From contig NZ_PYAK01000026.1 in the NCBI RefSeq assembly GCF_003264365.1, forward strand, positions 20,880 to 84,879: DNA of 64,000 bases, written 5' to 3'. How positions within the stretch are numbered: position 1 is the stretch's first letter; every line of letters starts with the position of its first letter. The translations under genes were made by a program, and so were the position numbers. Positions 38,393 through 46,141 of this stretch are shown here, one piece after another. Under the pieces are notes generated by a model. The model saw only the letters and a program-made list of their open reading frames with translations. It was not told the DNA's origin and did not search any database. This DNA comes from Micromonospora noduli (GTDB lineage: Bacteria; Actinomycetota; Actinomycetes; Mycobacteriales; Micromonosporaceae).

Positions 38393-38695
38393 CTAGCGGG
38401 CCGGGAAGGCCTCCCGCACTGGGCCCGACTCGGCCCAGCAGTGGCCGCCCCGAAACTCGACGCCTGGGATGTTGTCGACGAGTCGGCTGATGTCCGCGAC
38501 GCTGCCCAGCGAGGCGGTCAGGTCGCGCCGCAACTCCTCAGTGGCCGTGTCGAGGTCGTCCTCCTCGGTGGACCAGTCGATCCCGGCGGATCGCAGATCG
38601 GCGACCGCGTGACCGGTCACAGCAGCCGGATCGGTGACCACCACGTCGACACGGCAGTACAGGTGCAGGATGACGGGCTCCGGCTGTTCGTTCAC
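38393..38695 (-). CDS. Hypothetical 100-aa protein
   Basis: This small soluble protein begins MNEQPEPVILHLYCRVDVVV and contains an acidic central helix (STEEDDLDTATEELRRDL) and the ending EFRGGHCWAESGPVREAFPA. The start is GTG 38695; CATGAT (38707-38702) ends six bases upstream with no Shine-Dalgarno, consistent with a leaderless mRNA. It ends 12 bp from the convergent P-type ATPase stop. I recognise no domain. Confidence 0.7.
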   Translation of the reverse strand: MNEQPEPVILHLYCRVDVVVTDPAAVTGHAVADLRSAGIDWSTEEDDLDTATEELRRDLTASLGSVADISRLVDNIPGVEFRGGHCWAESGPVREAFPAR

Positions 38696-38742
38696 CGCTG
38701 AATCATGGCGAGCGCGGTGCCGGGTGGAAAGCCGATTCCTCG

Positions 38743-38847
38743 GTGCTGGTGGTCCACCGAGCCACCAGCACCGACGCGGACTTCTTGCTCGGGCTGGAGT
38801 TGATCCTCGACGGCGTCGCCGTCCGGATCGCGCGCTCCGACCCCTGA
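38743..38847 (+). pseudogene. Possible remnant of a TetR-regulator C-terminus
   Basis: The frame from GTG 38743 reads VLVVHRATSTDADFLLGLEL, then ILDGVAVRIARSDP, before a stop. The pattern FLLGLELILDGV resembles the last helix of many TetR C-terminal domains. No HTH or start region precedes it; upstream DNA is the promoter of the neighbouring gene. It is best viewed as a decayed fragment, though chance cannot be excluded. Confidence 0.3.
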
Positions 38848-38944
38848 CCCCGCACGCGTGCTCTGGTCGGCACGTCAGCGGTGCCGGGAGTGAGCCGCAT
38901 GCCTACGGCTCATCGGGGTACCGGAGCCGGAGGAGGTGGGCACG

Positions 38945-39745
38945 ATGGCGGAGCAACCCCAGGTCACGTTCATTGGTACCGCGACGACGGTGCTGCGGAT
39001 CGGCGGCTTCACCCTGTTGACCGACCCGAACTTCCTGCACCGGGGTCAACGGGCGTACCTGGGCAAGGGGTTGTGGTCGCGCCGACGCACGGATCCGGCG
39101 CTGCGGATCGCCCAGCTCCCGGAGCTGGACGCGGTGGTCCTCTCCCACCTGCACGGCGACCACTTCGACCGGGTGGCCCGTCGGGAACTGGACCGCGAGC
39201 TGCCCATCGTCACCACCCCCGCCGCGGAACGCAAGCTGCGCCGCTGGGGCTTCCAGGCCGCCCAGGGCCTGCCGACCTGGTCGTCGCGAGAGCTGCACCG
39301 CGACGGTACGACAGTGCGGCTGACCTCGATGCCCGGGCAGCACGGGCCGGGCGCACTGGACCTGCTGATGCCCGACGTGATGGGCACGATGATCGACGTG
39401 GAACGCTCCGGGCGGCGGGAGTTCCGGCTCTACGTCACCGGCGACACCCTCAACCGGCCGCTGCTCACCGCCATCCCCGAACGCTACCCGGACATCGATG
39501 CGATGCTGATCCACCTTGGCGGCACGAAGGTCGCCGGAATTCTGCTCACCATGGACGCCCGCCAGGGTGCGAACCTGGTGGAGTTGGTTCGGCCGAAGCT
39601 GACCGTGCCGATCCACTACGACGACTACCCGGTGTTCCGCTCACCGCTGGCACACTTCGTCGACGAGGCCCGCCGCCGAGGTTGGGCAAAGCAGGTACGC
39701 ACCATCGCCCGTGGCGAGACCGTCCCGCTCACTCCGCCCGCCTGA
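38945..39745 (+). CDS. MBL-fold metal-dependent hydrolase (UlaG-like)
   Basis: This 266-aa protein has the metallo-beta-lactamase fold. The metal motif is AVVLSHLHGDHFDRVARREL (HxHxDH), with downstream ligands in SMPGQHGPGALDL and YVTGDTLNRP, and the final His in PIHYDDYPVFRSPLAHFVDE. It matches the L-ascorbate-6-phosphate lactonase (UlaG)-like group that includes many uncharacterised hydrolases. ATG 38945 is preceded by GGAGGAGGT; a GTG three codons earlier is possible. It converges with the CBS gene, with a hairpin between them. Confidence 0.9.
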   Translation: MAEQPQVTFIGTATTVLRIGGFTLLTDPNFLHRGQRAYLGKGLWSRRRTDPALRIAQLPELDAVVLSHLHGDHFDRVARRELDRELPIVTTPAAERKLRRWGFQAAQGLPTWSSRELHRDGTTVRLTSMPGQHGPGALDLLMPDVMGTMIDVERSGRREFRLYVTGDTLNRPLLTAIPERYPDIDAMLIHLGGTKVAGILLTMDARQGANLVELVRPKLTVPIHYDDYPVFRSPLAHFVDEARRRGWAKQVRTIARGETVPLTPPA

Positions 39746-39802
39746 CCGCACTGCCGGCTCCGGGGGCTCCGAGGGCTCCGGGGCCAGATGGCAAAGAGCG
39801 GT

Positions 39803-39837
39803 ATACCTCAGAGTCATATTCATACCCCAGAGTCATA
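39803..39837. repeat. Tandem 16-bp direct repeat
   Basis: ATACCTCAGAGTCATA (39803-39818) and ATACCCCAGAGTCATA (39822-39837) differ at one base and have a 19-bp period. The region is markedly AT-richer than its surroundings. It has the look of a paired regulator-binding site, but lies between two gene 3' ends with no obvious gene to control. Confidence 0.7.
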
Positions 39838-39901
39838 ACGCTCGCACCGAATACCTCGCCCCACCCCGACCTGCCGGCACGGACCGCCGGAGTACGCGAA
39901 T

Positions 39902-39930
39902 CGCCGCCTGCCGGCGAACCGGCGGCGGCG
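39902..39930. terminator. Bidirectional hairpin terminator
   Basis: CGCCGCCTGCCGG (39902-39914) and CCGGCGGCGGCG (39919-39930) pair over 12 bp with one bulged T and a CGAA loop. It lies between the convergent MBL hydrolase and CBS-domain genes. Confidence 0.65.
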
Positions 39931-39950
39931 ATCATTGACAGGCGCGAAGG

Positions 39951-40370
39951 TCAGCTGCGCTCGGAGATGGCCTCGATGAGGTCGCCGACCGGGCGCTCCG
40001 GAAGGGAACGGGCCACATCGGCCACCGCCACGATGCCCACCAGCTCGTGGCCATCGATCACCGGCAGCCGGCGTACCTTGTGCTGGCCCATGGTGCGAAG
40101 GATCTCGGCCGCGTCGTCGTCCGCGCCGATGGTCACCGCCTCGCCCTGGGCCAGCTCACCGGCCGTCACGTTGGCCGGGTCGCGGCCCTCGGCCAGCACC
40201 TTCACCACGATGTCGCGGTCGGTCAGCATGCCCTTGAGCCGGTTGTCGTCGCCGCAGATCGGCAGAGCACCGACCCCCAACTCGGCCATCCGCTTCGCGG
40301 CCGACTTCAGGTCGTCCTGCTCGCGGACACAGGTCACATCGTTCGTCATGATCTCGCGTGCCGTAGGCAT
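39951..40370 (-). CDS. CBS-domain protein (copy 2)
   Basis: This is a 139-aa protein with two CBS motifs: AREIMTNDVTCVREQDDLKS then GMLTDRDIVVKVLAEG, and AGELAQGEAVTIGADDDAAE then LVGIVAVADVARSLPE. There are no further domains. Its organisation is the same as the CBS protein at 27912-28337, though the sequences are clearly diverged. ATG 40370 has GAGGTG about ten bases upstream. A GGGTAG box (40417-40412 on the minus strand) suggests stress-sigma control. Confidence 0.9.
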   Translation of the reverse strand: MPTAREIMTNDVTCVREQDDLKSAAKRMAELGVGALPICGDDNRLKGMLTDRDIVVKVLAEGRDPANVTAGELAQGEAVTIGADDDAAEILRTMGQHKVRRLPVIDGHELVGIVAVADVARSLPERPVGDLIEAISERS

Positions 40371-40411
40371 TGGTATGACACCTCACTTCCGGGGGGTTGT
40401 TGCCGTTTCTC

Positions 40412-40436
40412 CTACCCCGGTCGGCGCCTGCCATGC
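40412..40436 (-). promoter_or_regulatory. Possible SigB-like promoter of CBS copy 2
   Basis: On the minus strand, GCAT (40436-40433), a 15-bp spacer and GGGTAG (40417-40412) lie 41 bp before the CBS ATG. The -10 element matches that of CBS copy 1; the -35 element is weak. Confidence 0.35.
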
Positions 40437-40554
40437 CGCCCGCTGTGGTCGGCCCTGCAGGCTCGTCTGCGGACCGTTACGTGCCACGCCTCGCTCGCGG
40501 CATCAGGTCCTGTCGCAGGGTCTTCAGCAGAGCTGCGTGTCGGGCCGTCGGTGG

Positions 40555-40573
40555 CGCGACAAGGCTTGTCGCG
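40555..40573 (-). terminator. Short hairpin after mraY
   Basis: CGCGACAA (40555-40562) and TTGTCGCG (40566-40573) form an 8-bp perfect stem with a 3-nt loop, starting seven bases past the mraY stop. Confidence 0.55.
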
Positions 40574-40579
40574 TGGCTC

Positions 40580-41683
40580 TTATCCAACGACCGCCAGAAA
40601 ATCCGAGTAGAACAGGCCCAAGCCGACCGCCACGCAGACGCCGGCCACGATCCAAAACCGGACCACGATATTGACCTCGCTCCATCCGGCCAGCTCGAAG
40701 TGGTGGTGCAACGGCACCATCCGGAAGACGCGTCTACCGGTGGTCCGGAACGAGACGATCTGGATCACCCAGGTCGTCGTGATGATGACGAAGAGCCCGC
40801 CGATCATGATCGAAAGCAGCGTGGTGCGGGTTACCACCGCGAGCCCGCCGATCAGGCCGCCGAGTCCGAGCGCGCCCACGTCACCCATGAAGATCCGCGC
40901 CGGGGACGTGTTCCACCACAGGAAGCCCACGCAGGCGGCGGCCGCCGCCGCCGCGATTATGGCGATCTCCAGGGGATCCCGGACCTGGTAGCAGTAGTCA
41001 TTCACGCGGCCGTACGCGTCGTCGGCGCACCAGTGCCGGTACTGCCAGAAACCGATCAGCGCGTACGCGCCGAGCACCAGGATCGACGCGCCGGTGGCCA
41101 GGCCGTCGAGGCCGTCGGTGAGGTTCACGCCGTTCGACATCGCCGTAACCACGAAGACGATGACCATGACCGCGCCGACCTTGCCGACGTCGAGCCAGCT
41201 GATGTCGCGGATGAGCGAGATGTGCTCGCTGGCCACGGTCTGGCCGTTGGTGCTCGGCACGTAGAGCGCGGCGATGCCGAAGCCTGCGCTGACGATGGCC
41301 TGGCCGAGCAGCTTGCCTTTGGCGGACAGTCCGTCGGAGTTGCGCTTGCGCACCTTGAGGAAGTCGTCGAAGAAGCCGACCGCACCGCAGAAGACGAACA
41401 GGCCGAGTAGCACCAGGGCCGTCATTGTCGGGCCCTCCTGCGCGATCTGCCGCTCGGGCAGGGTGGTCAGGGCGATGTGCCCGGCGACGTAGGCGAAGAC
41501 GGTCGCCACGATGAAGACGACGCCGCCCATCGTGGGCGTGCCCTTCTTGCCCTGGTTGCTGGCAAGCCCGATGGATCGGATCGGCTGGCCTGCCTTGAGC
41601 GCGGTGAAGACGCGAATCGCCACCGGCGTGCCGAACAGGGAGATGATGAACGCGACCGCGGCCGCGACGATGACCGCCCTCAC
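40580..41683 (-). CDS. mraY: Phospho-N-acetylmuramoyl-pentapeptide transferase (MraY)
   Basis: This 367-aa polytopic enzyme has about ten transmembrane helices. It carries all MraY landmarks: GKKGTPTMGGVVFI near the N-terminus, VGFFDDFLKVRKRN (Asp-Asp Mg site), SNGVNLTDGLDGLATGAS, ARIFMGDVGALGLGGLIGGL and MVPLHHHFELAGWSE. It attaches phospho-MurNAc-pentapeptide to undecaprenyl phosphate, making lipid I. The start is GTG 41683 with GGAGG upstream. It lies alone next to tRNA-Ala, away from any dcw cell-wall genes, so it may be a second copy; the window cannot show whether another mraY exists. Confidence 0.92.
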   Translation of the reverse strand: MRAVIVAAAVAFIISLFGTPVAIRVFTALKAGQPIRSIGLASNQGKKGTPTMGGVVFIVATVFAYVAGHIALTTLPERQIAQEGPTMTALVLLGLFVFCGAVGFFDDFLKVRKRNSDGLSAKGKLLGQAIVSAGFGIAALYVPSTNGQTVASEHISLIRDISWLDVGKVGAVMVIVFVVTAMSNGVNLTDGLDGLATGASILVLGAYALIGFWQYRHWCADDAYGRVNDYCYQVRDPLEIAIIAAAAAAACVGFLWWNTSPARIFMGDVGALGLGGLIGGLAVVTRTTLLSIMIGGLFVIITTTWVIQIVSFRTTGRRVFRMVPLHHHFELAGWSEVNIVVRFWIVAGVCVAVGLGLFYSDFLAVVG

Positions 41684-42056
41684 GGGCGAACCTCCACGCG
41701 ATCCGGACTTCTCACGGCGTCCCCACCGAGCTTCCAGATCAGCGCCTGACGTCTCGACCTGAGCTGGCGGTGCAGATAGTCCTTAGCGAAGTCATGGATC
41801 ATGAGGCATGAGCTTGCCATCCGACGGAGAGCAGAACAGCCCGGGACCTCACAGCGCCGTGGTCCGTAAACTCGCCGACGCGCATCCGACGACGATCTTG
41901 CAGGCCAAGCCCGCTTGACCCGCTGGAGGAATCCGGAGGTGTTGCTTGGGGGCCCTGACCGGTAGATGCCAACCGAGGGAAGATCATTCCTGAGGTGTGC
42001 CGGATCTCTGCCCGATGATCTCGAACTTAGCCCCGGTGCAGCTCACAGGCTGTGCG
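41684..42056. other. Intergenic region between tRNA-Ala and mraY, no clear gene
   Basis: This 373-bp region is less GC-rich than its neighbours. It has one short plus-strand frame, 41808-41918 (36 codons, MSLPSDGEQNSPGPHSAVVR at the start), with only a weak GAGG before the ATG. I recognise nothing in it and no strong hairpin. It should also contain the mraY promoter. Confidence 0.4.
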
Positions 42057-42132
42057 TGGTGGAGCCCAGGGGACTCGAACCCCTAACCCCTGCCTTGCAA
42101 AGGCAGTGCTCTGCCAGTTGAGCTAGGGCCCC
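42057..42132 (-). tRNA. tRNA-Ala (anticodon TGC)
   Basis: The minus strand gives a complete cloverleaf: acceptor GGGGCCC with GGGCTCC, D-stem with AGCTCAACTGGCAGAGC, anticodon arm CTGCCTTTGCAAGGCAG with TGC, and T-arm AGGGGTTCGAGTCCCCT. The 3' ACCA is encoded. One G-U pair lies in the acceptor stem. It is downstream of tRNA-Ile, the usual pair near actinobacterial gyrA. Confidence 0.95.
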
Positions 42133-42173
42133 GTGGGTGGCTTGGCGATGATCGCTCGTCGCCGGGCCGAACG

Positions 42174-42302
42174 TCAGCGCAGGTCGGGCGCGGTGGTCGC
42201 CTCGTGCCACAGGGCACGCTCATCGTTCGACGCCTTGATCTTGTTGAACACGACGGCAGCCACACCGACGACGCCAGCCAGAATCAGCAGCTTCTTGAAC
42301 AT
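42174..42302 (-). CDS. DLW-39-family small membrane protein
   Basis: This 42-aa protein (MFKKLLILAGVVGVAAVVFN, followed by a KIKASNDERALWHEATTAPD tail) has one N-terminal transmembrane helix and a short cytoplasmic tail containing the conserved ALWHEAT-like pattern. It fits the DLW-39 family, tiny proteins found between tRNA-Ile and tRNA-Ala downstream of gyrA in many actinobacteria. The function is unknown. GAGG precedes the ATG at moderate distance. Confidence 0.85.
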   Translation of the reverse strand: MFKKLLILAGVVGVAAVVFNKIKASNDERALWHEATTAPDLR

Positions 42303-42344
42303 GGGGCGACCCCTCGCGCTCGACTACCGTCGGACGACATGCGG

Positions 42345-42418
42345 TGGGGCTAGATGGAATCGAACCATCGACCTCAGAGTTATCAGCTCTGCGCTCTAAC
42401 CGACTGAGCTATAGCCCC
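42345..42418 (-). tRNA. tRNA-Ile (anticodon GAT)
   Basis: The minus strand encodes GGGGCTATAGCTCAG at the 5' end, an anticodon arm with CTGATAAC (GAT), T-arm GATGGTTCGATTCCATC and 3' acceptor TAGCCCCA. The bases after the discriminator are CCG, so the terminal CCA is not encoded and must be added post-transcriptionally, unlike the neighbouring tRNA-Ala. Confidence 0.95.
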
Positions 42419-42520
42419 GCGTTGCGACGAGCAAGATTAACCCATCCGCTCCGCCGGCCCCAAATCGGGGTCCGCGCTTGCGAGCCAGGCCCGTCGCCGC
42501 CTGCAAAACCTACCCGAGTA

Positions 42521-42562
42521 CGGGACGCCGGAGCGACCGCATTCCGCGGTGCCCCGGCGTCC
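42521..42562 (-). terminator. Terminator hairpin of the gyrA-DUF3566 unit
   Basis: GGGACGCCGG (42521-42530) and CCGGCGTCCC (42553-42562) form a perfect 10-bp stem enclosing a smaller ACCGC/GCGGT stem. It lies just beyond the stop of the DUF3566 gene at 42570. Confidence 0.7.
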
Positions 42563-42569
42563 CGGTCAC

Positions 42570-43484
42570 TCAGTCCCGCTCGGCGAGCGTCAGCTCGATC
42601 CCGCCGACCAGGTCGGCGCAGACGTTGTAGACGAACGCGCCCAGGGTGGCCAGCGCGGTGAACAGCACCACGTTGACCAGGCCGATCAGCGCAGAGCTGA
42701 GAATCACGCCCTTGGCGGTGATCTGGAAGCCGCTGGTGCTCTGGCCGCCGCCCGCGTTGACCAGGTCACTCAGGCTCTCGTTGACGCTCTGGAACACACC
42801 CATCGCGTCCAGCGCCAGGTAGAGCACCGAGGTGGCGACCACCACGACGATGAAGAGCACCACCGACACCGCGAATGCGAACTTCATCACGGACCACGGG
42901 TCGATCCGCTTGAGGTTCAGCCGGGCCCGACGCGGTCCGCGGGAAGCGGCCGAACTGACCGACGTACGCGCCGCACGCACCGCGTCACCGACGCGGGCTG
43001 CGCCGACGGCCGACGCGTTGCCGATCCCCGGTGGCAGGCCACCACCGCTGGCCGGGCGGCCGGCGGTGGCGGACGTACGCGCCGCGTCCGGCTGCGGCTG
43101 GGTCATCCCGGGTGTGATCCGCGGCTGGGTGCCGGTGGACCCGGTTGACGCCGCCTGACCCGGCCGGAGACCGATCGGCTGGGTGGTCGCCGGACGTGCC
43201 GAGGGTGCCGCCGCCGGACCCGGAGGATTGGCGGCGGCCGACGTCGGCGCCTCGGCGCTGGGCGTCTCGGTCTTGTCGCCGGACTCGCCATCTTCGCCCG
43301 GCTGTTCCGGCGGGGGTGTCATACCTGGAGCCCTGGTGAACTTCGGGGCAGGCGCATCGGCGGGGACCGTCGCCCGGCCCACGGCCGCGCGGCCGGTCGC
43401 TGGTGTGCCGCCCTTGGCGGCCTCCTCGTCGACCGGTTTGGCCGAGGTCCCCGAGTTCCCCGACTTCGCCTGTGTCTCCGTCAT
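42570..43484 (-). CDS. DUF3566-domain membrane protein
   Basis: This 304-aa protein has about 190 N-terminal residues that are Pro/Ala/Thr-rich and disordered. The C-terminal DUF3566 domain (KRIDPWSVMKFAFAVSVVLF, the helix IVVVVATSVLYLALDAMGVF and the helix LIGLVNVVLFTALATLGAFV) resembles Mycobacterium tuberculosis Rv0007. The ATG is four bases beyond the gyrA stop, so it is cotranscribed with gyrA. The conserved position downstream of gyrase suggests a cell envelope or division role, but the function is unknown. Confidence 0.9.
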   Translation of the reverse strand: MTETQAKSGNSGTSAKPVDEEAAKGGTPATGRAAVGRATVPADAPAPKFTRAPGMTPPPEQPGEDGESGDKTETPSAEAPTSAAANPPGPAAAPSARPATTQPIGLRPGQAASTGSTGTQPRITPGMTQPQPDAARTSATAGRPASGGGLPPGIGNASAVGAARVGDAVRAARTSVSSAASRGPRRARLNLKRIDPWSVMKFAFAVSVVLFIVVVVATSVLYLALDAMGVFQSVNESLSDLVNAGGGQSTSGFQITAKGVILSSALIGLVNVVLFTALATLGAFVYNVCADLVGGIELTLAERD

Positions 43485-43488
43485 TCAA

Positions 43489-46011
43489 CTAGTCCTGTTC
43501 GTCAGGCTCGTCGGCATTGCGAGCAATCGCCACGATAGTCACGCCGTCCGGGAGGTCCATCAGCTTGACCCCCATTGTGTTCCGGTCACGCGTACGCCGT
43601 ACAGGCTTCACCGGAGTCCGAATGACACCACCGTTGCTGGTGATCGCGAACAGCTCGTCGTCCGGGTCGATCACCACCGCGCCAACCAGACCACCGCGCC
43701 GTTCGGTGATCTTTGCAGTCAACACGCCCTTACCTCCCCGGCCCTGCACCGGGTATTCCTCGATCGGGGTTCGCTTCGCGTATCCCCCGTTCGTGGCCAC
43801 CAGAACGTCCAAACCTTCCCGCACGACTTCCATGGCGAGCAGGACGTCGTCGTCCGTGAAGCGCATGCCGATCACACCCGAGGTGGCCCGGCCCATCGGC
43901 CGCAACGCCTCGTCCGAGGCGTTGAACCGGATTGCCTGTGCCTTCTTCGAGACCAGCAGCAGGTCGTTCTCCGGCGCAACCAGCGCAGCACCGACCAGCT
44001 CGTCCTCATCGCGCAGGTTGATCGCGATGATGCCGCCGGAACGGTTGGAGTCGAACTCCTCGAGCCGCGTCTTCTTCACCAGGCCGTTCTTCGTGGCCAG
44101 TACCAGATAGGGGGCTACCTGGTAGTTCGGGATCTCAATGATCTGCGCGATCTGCTCGTCGGGTAGGAAGGCGAGCAGATTGGCCACGTGTTGGCCCTTG
44201 GCTACCCTACTGGCCTCCGGCAACTCGTAGGCCTTGGCCCGGTAGACGCGGCCCTTGTTCGTGAGGAACAGGATCCAGTCGTGGGTCGAGCATACGAAGA
44301 AGTGGCTGACGATGTCGTCCTGCCGCAGCGTGGCGCCACTGACGCCCTTACCGCCGCGCCGCTGCGAGCGGTACAGATCGACCTTGGTCCGCTTGGCGTA
44401 CCCGGTGCGGGTGATCGTGACGACCACGTCCTCCCGGGCGATGAGGTCCTCCATCGAGACCTCGCCGTCGAACGGGATGATCTGCGTCCGGCGGTCGTCG
44501 CCCCACTTGGTGACGATCTCGCCCAGCTCCTCCGAGACGATCTTCCGCTGCCGCTCGGGCTTGGCGAGGATGTCCTTGAGGTCGGCGATCTCGATCTCGA
44601 GCTTCGCCAGGTCGTCGATGATCCGCTGCCGCTCCAGAGCGGCGAGCCGGCGCAGCTGCATGTCCAGGATCGCGGTCGCCTGGATCTCGTCGATCTCCAG
44701 CAGCCGGATCAGGCCCTGTCGGGCGTCGTCCACTGTCGGGGAGCGCCGGATCAGGGCGATCACCTCGTCCAGCGCGTCCAGCGCCTTACCCAGGCCGCGC
44801 AGGATGTGTGCCCGCTCCTCGGCCTTGCGCAGCCGGAACGCGGTCCGCCGACGGATCACGTCGATCTGGTGCTCGACGTAGTAGCGGAGGAACTGGGCCA
44901 GGTTGAGCGTGCGCGGCACCCCGTCGACCAGGGCCAGCATGTTGGCGCCGAAGGTCTCCTGGAGCTGGGTGTGCTTGTAGAGGTTGTTCAGCACGACCTT
45001 CGCGACGGCGTCGCGCTTGAGCACCAGGACGATCCGCATGCCGGTACGACCGGAGGACTCGTCGCGGATGTCGGCGATGCCGGCGAGCTTGCCCTCCTTG
45101 ATCAGCTCGGCGATCCGCTCGGCGAGGTTGTCCGGGTTGACCTGGTAGGGCAGTTCGCTGACGACCAGGCAGGGGCGACCCCGCTTGTCCTCCTCGACCT
45201 CCACGACGGCGCGCATCCGGATCGAGCCGCGACCGGTGCGGTACGCGTCCTGGATCGCTGTGGTGCCGACGATCAGGCCGTGGGTCGGGAAGTCCGGGCC
45301 CTTGACGATGCCGAGCAGGGCCTCGAGGGTGGTCTCCTCGTCCTCCTCCGGGTGCTCCAGGCACCACTGCACCGCCGCACCGATCTCCCGCAGGTTGTGC
45401 GGCGGGATCTTGGTGGCCATGCCGACCGCAATGCCCTCGGAGCCGTTCACCAGGAGGTTGGGGATCCGCGACGGCAGGATGGTGGGCTCCTTGGCCCGGC
45501 CGTCGTAGTTGTCCTGCAGGTCGACGGTGTCCTCGTCGATGTCCCGCAGCATCTCCATGGCGAGGGGGTCGAGCTTGCACTCGGTGTATCGCATGGCGGC
45601 GGCCGGGTCGTTACCCGGCGAGCCGAAGTTGCCGTTGCCGTCGACCAGCGGGTAGCGCAGCGACCAGGACTGCGCCATCCGGACCAGCGCGTCGTAGATC
45701 GCCGAGTCGCCGTGCGGGTGGAACTGACCCATCACGTCACCAACGACGCGGGAGCACTTCACGTAGCCCCGGTCCGGACGGTAGCCGGAGTCGAACATCG
45801 CGTAGAGGATCTTGCGGTGGACCGGCTTGAGGCCGTCCCGGACGTCCGGCAGCGCGCGACCGACGATGACGCTCATCGCGTAGTCGAGGTAGGAGCGCTG
45901 CATCTCCACCTCGAGCCCGACCGGTTCGATCCGGTCGTGCGCGACCACCGCGGCGATGGCCTCGGCGGGAACCTCGGGCTCGTTCGGTGTGGACTCGGGA
46001 GAATCGGTCAC
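43489..46011 (-). CDS. gyrA: DNA gyrase subunit A
   Basis: This is an 840-aa type IIA topoisomerase subunit. The start is GTG 46011 with AAGGG upstream. The breakage-reunion domain contains GQFHPHGDSAIYDALVRMAQ and the catalytic Tyr142 in AAAMRYTE. At the fluoroquinolone-determining positions the residues are Ser103 and Asp107, the wild-type-like combination of E. coli rather than the Ala of mycobacteria. The GyrA box is SQRRGGKGVSG. The C-terminal beta-pinwheel has repeated blade motifs. GyrA with GyrB introduces negative supercoils. The intergenic region upstream holds several DnaA boxes. Confidence 0.98.
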   Translation of the reverse strand: MTDSPESTPNEPEVPAEAIAAVVAHDRIEPVGLEVEMQRSYLDYAMSVIVGRALPDVRDGLKPVHRKILYAMFDSGYRPDRGYVKCSRVVGDVMGQFHPHGDSAIYDALVRMAQSWSLRYPLVDGNGNFGSPGNDPAAAMRYTECKLDPLAMEMLRDIDEDTVDLQDNYDGRAKEPTILPSRIPNLLVNGSEGIAVGMATKIPPHNLREIGAAVQWCLEHPEEDEETTLEALLGIVKGPDFPTHGLIVGTTAIQDAYRTGRGSIRMRAVVEVEEDKRGRPCLVVSELPYQVNPDNLAERIAELIKEGKLAGIADIRDESSGRTGMRIVLVLKRDAVAKVVLNNLYKHTQLQETFGANMLALVDGVPRTLNLAQFLRYYVEHQIDVIRRRTAFRLRKAEERAHILRGLGKALDALDEVIALIRRSPTVDDARQGLIRLLEIDEIQATAILDMQLRRLAALERQRIIDDLAKLEIEIADLKDILAKPERQRKIVSEELGEIVTKWGDDRRTQIIPFDGEVSMEDLIAREDVVVTITRTGYAKRTKVDLYRSQRRGGKGVSGATLRQDDIVSHFFVCSTHDWILFLTNKGRVYRAKAYELPEASRVAKGQHVANLLAFLPDEQIAQIIEIPNYQVAPYLVLATKNGLVKKTRLEEFDSNRSGGIIAINLRDEDELVGAALVAPENDLLLVSKKAQAIRFNASDEALRPMGRATSGVIGMRFTDDDVLLAMEVVREGLDVLVATNGGYAKRTPIEEYPVQGRGGKGVLTAKITERRGGLVGAVVIDPDDELFAITSNGGVIRTPVKPVRRTRDRNTMGVKLMDLPDGVTIVAIARNADEPDEQD

Positions 46012-46047
46012 TGTATACCCTTATCAGACTCAGAGTCGTTTTCGTGC

Positions 46048-46099
46048 TGTGGATAACGGCTGTGGATACCGGCCAAGCTGTGGATAACTCTGTGGACCG
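46048..46099. promoter_or_regulatory. DnaA-box cluster between gyrB and gyrA
   Basis: In 52 bp there are TGTGGATAA (46048-46056, perfect TTATCCACA on the minus strand), TGTGGATAC (46061-46069), TGTGGATAA (46079-46087, perfect) and the weak TGTGGACCG (46091-46099). All have the same orientation, directly upstream of gyrA. Confidence 0.85.
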
Positions 46100-46133
46100 C
46101 CGGATCGGCCGGGCAGTGCCCGACCGATCCGGC
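46099..46133 (-). terminator. Hairpin after gyrB
   Basis: GCCGGATCGG (46099-46108) and CCGATCCGGC (46124-46133) form a perfect 10-bp stem with an inner GGGC/GCCC stem. It begins eight bases past the gyrB stop and would separate gyrB from gyrA transcription or attenuate it. Confidence 0.6.
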
Positions 46134-46141
46134 GCAGTCCG

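Noticed and set aside
38703..38900. A 65-aa minus-strand ORF next to the MBL hydrolase
   Set aside because: It has Ser/Arg/Thr-rich shadow composition, overlaps the promoter of the 38393-38695 gene and has no ribosome site.
42133..42399. An 88-aa plus-strand ORF across the tRNA region
   Set aside because: It overlaps the DLW-39 gene and tRNA-Ile on the opposite strand and has no coding signature.
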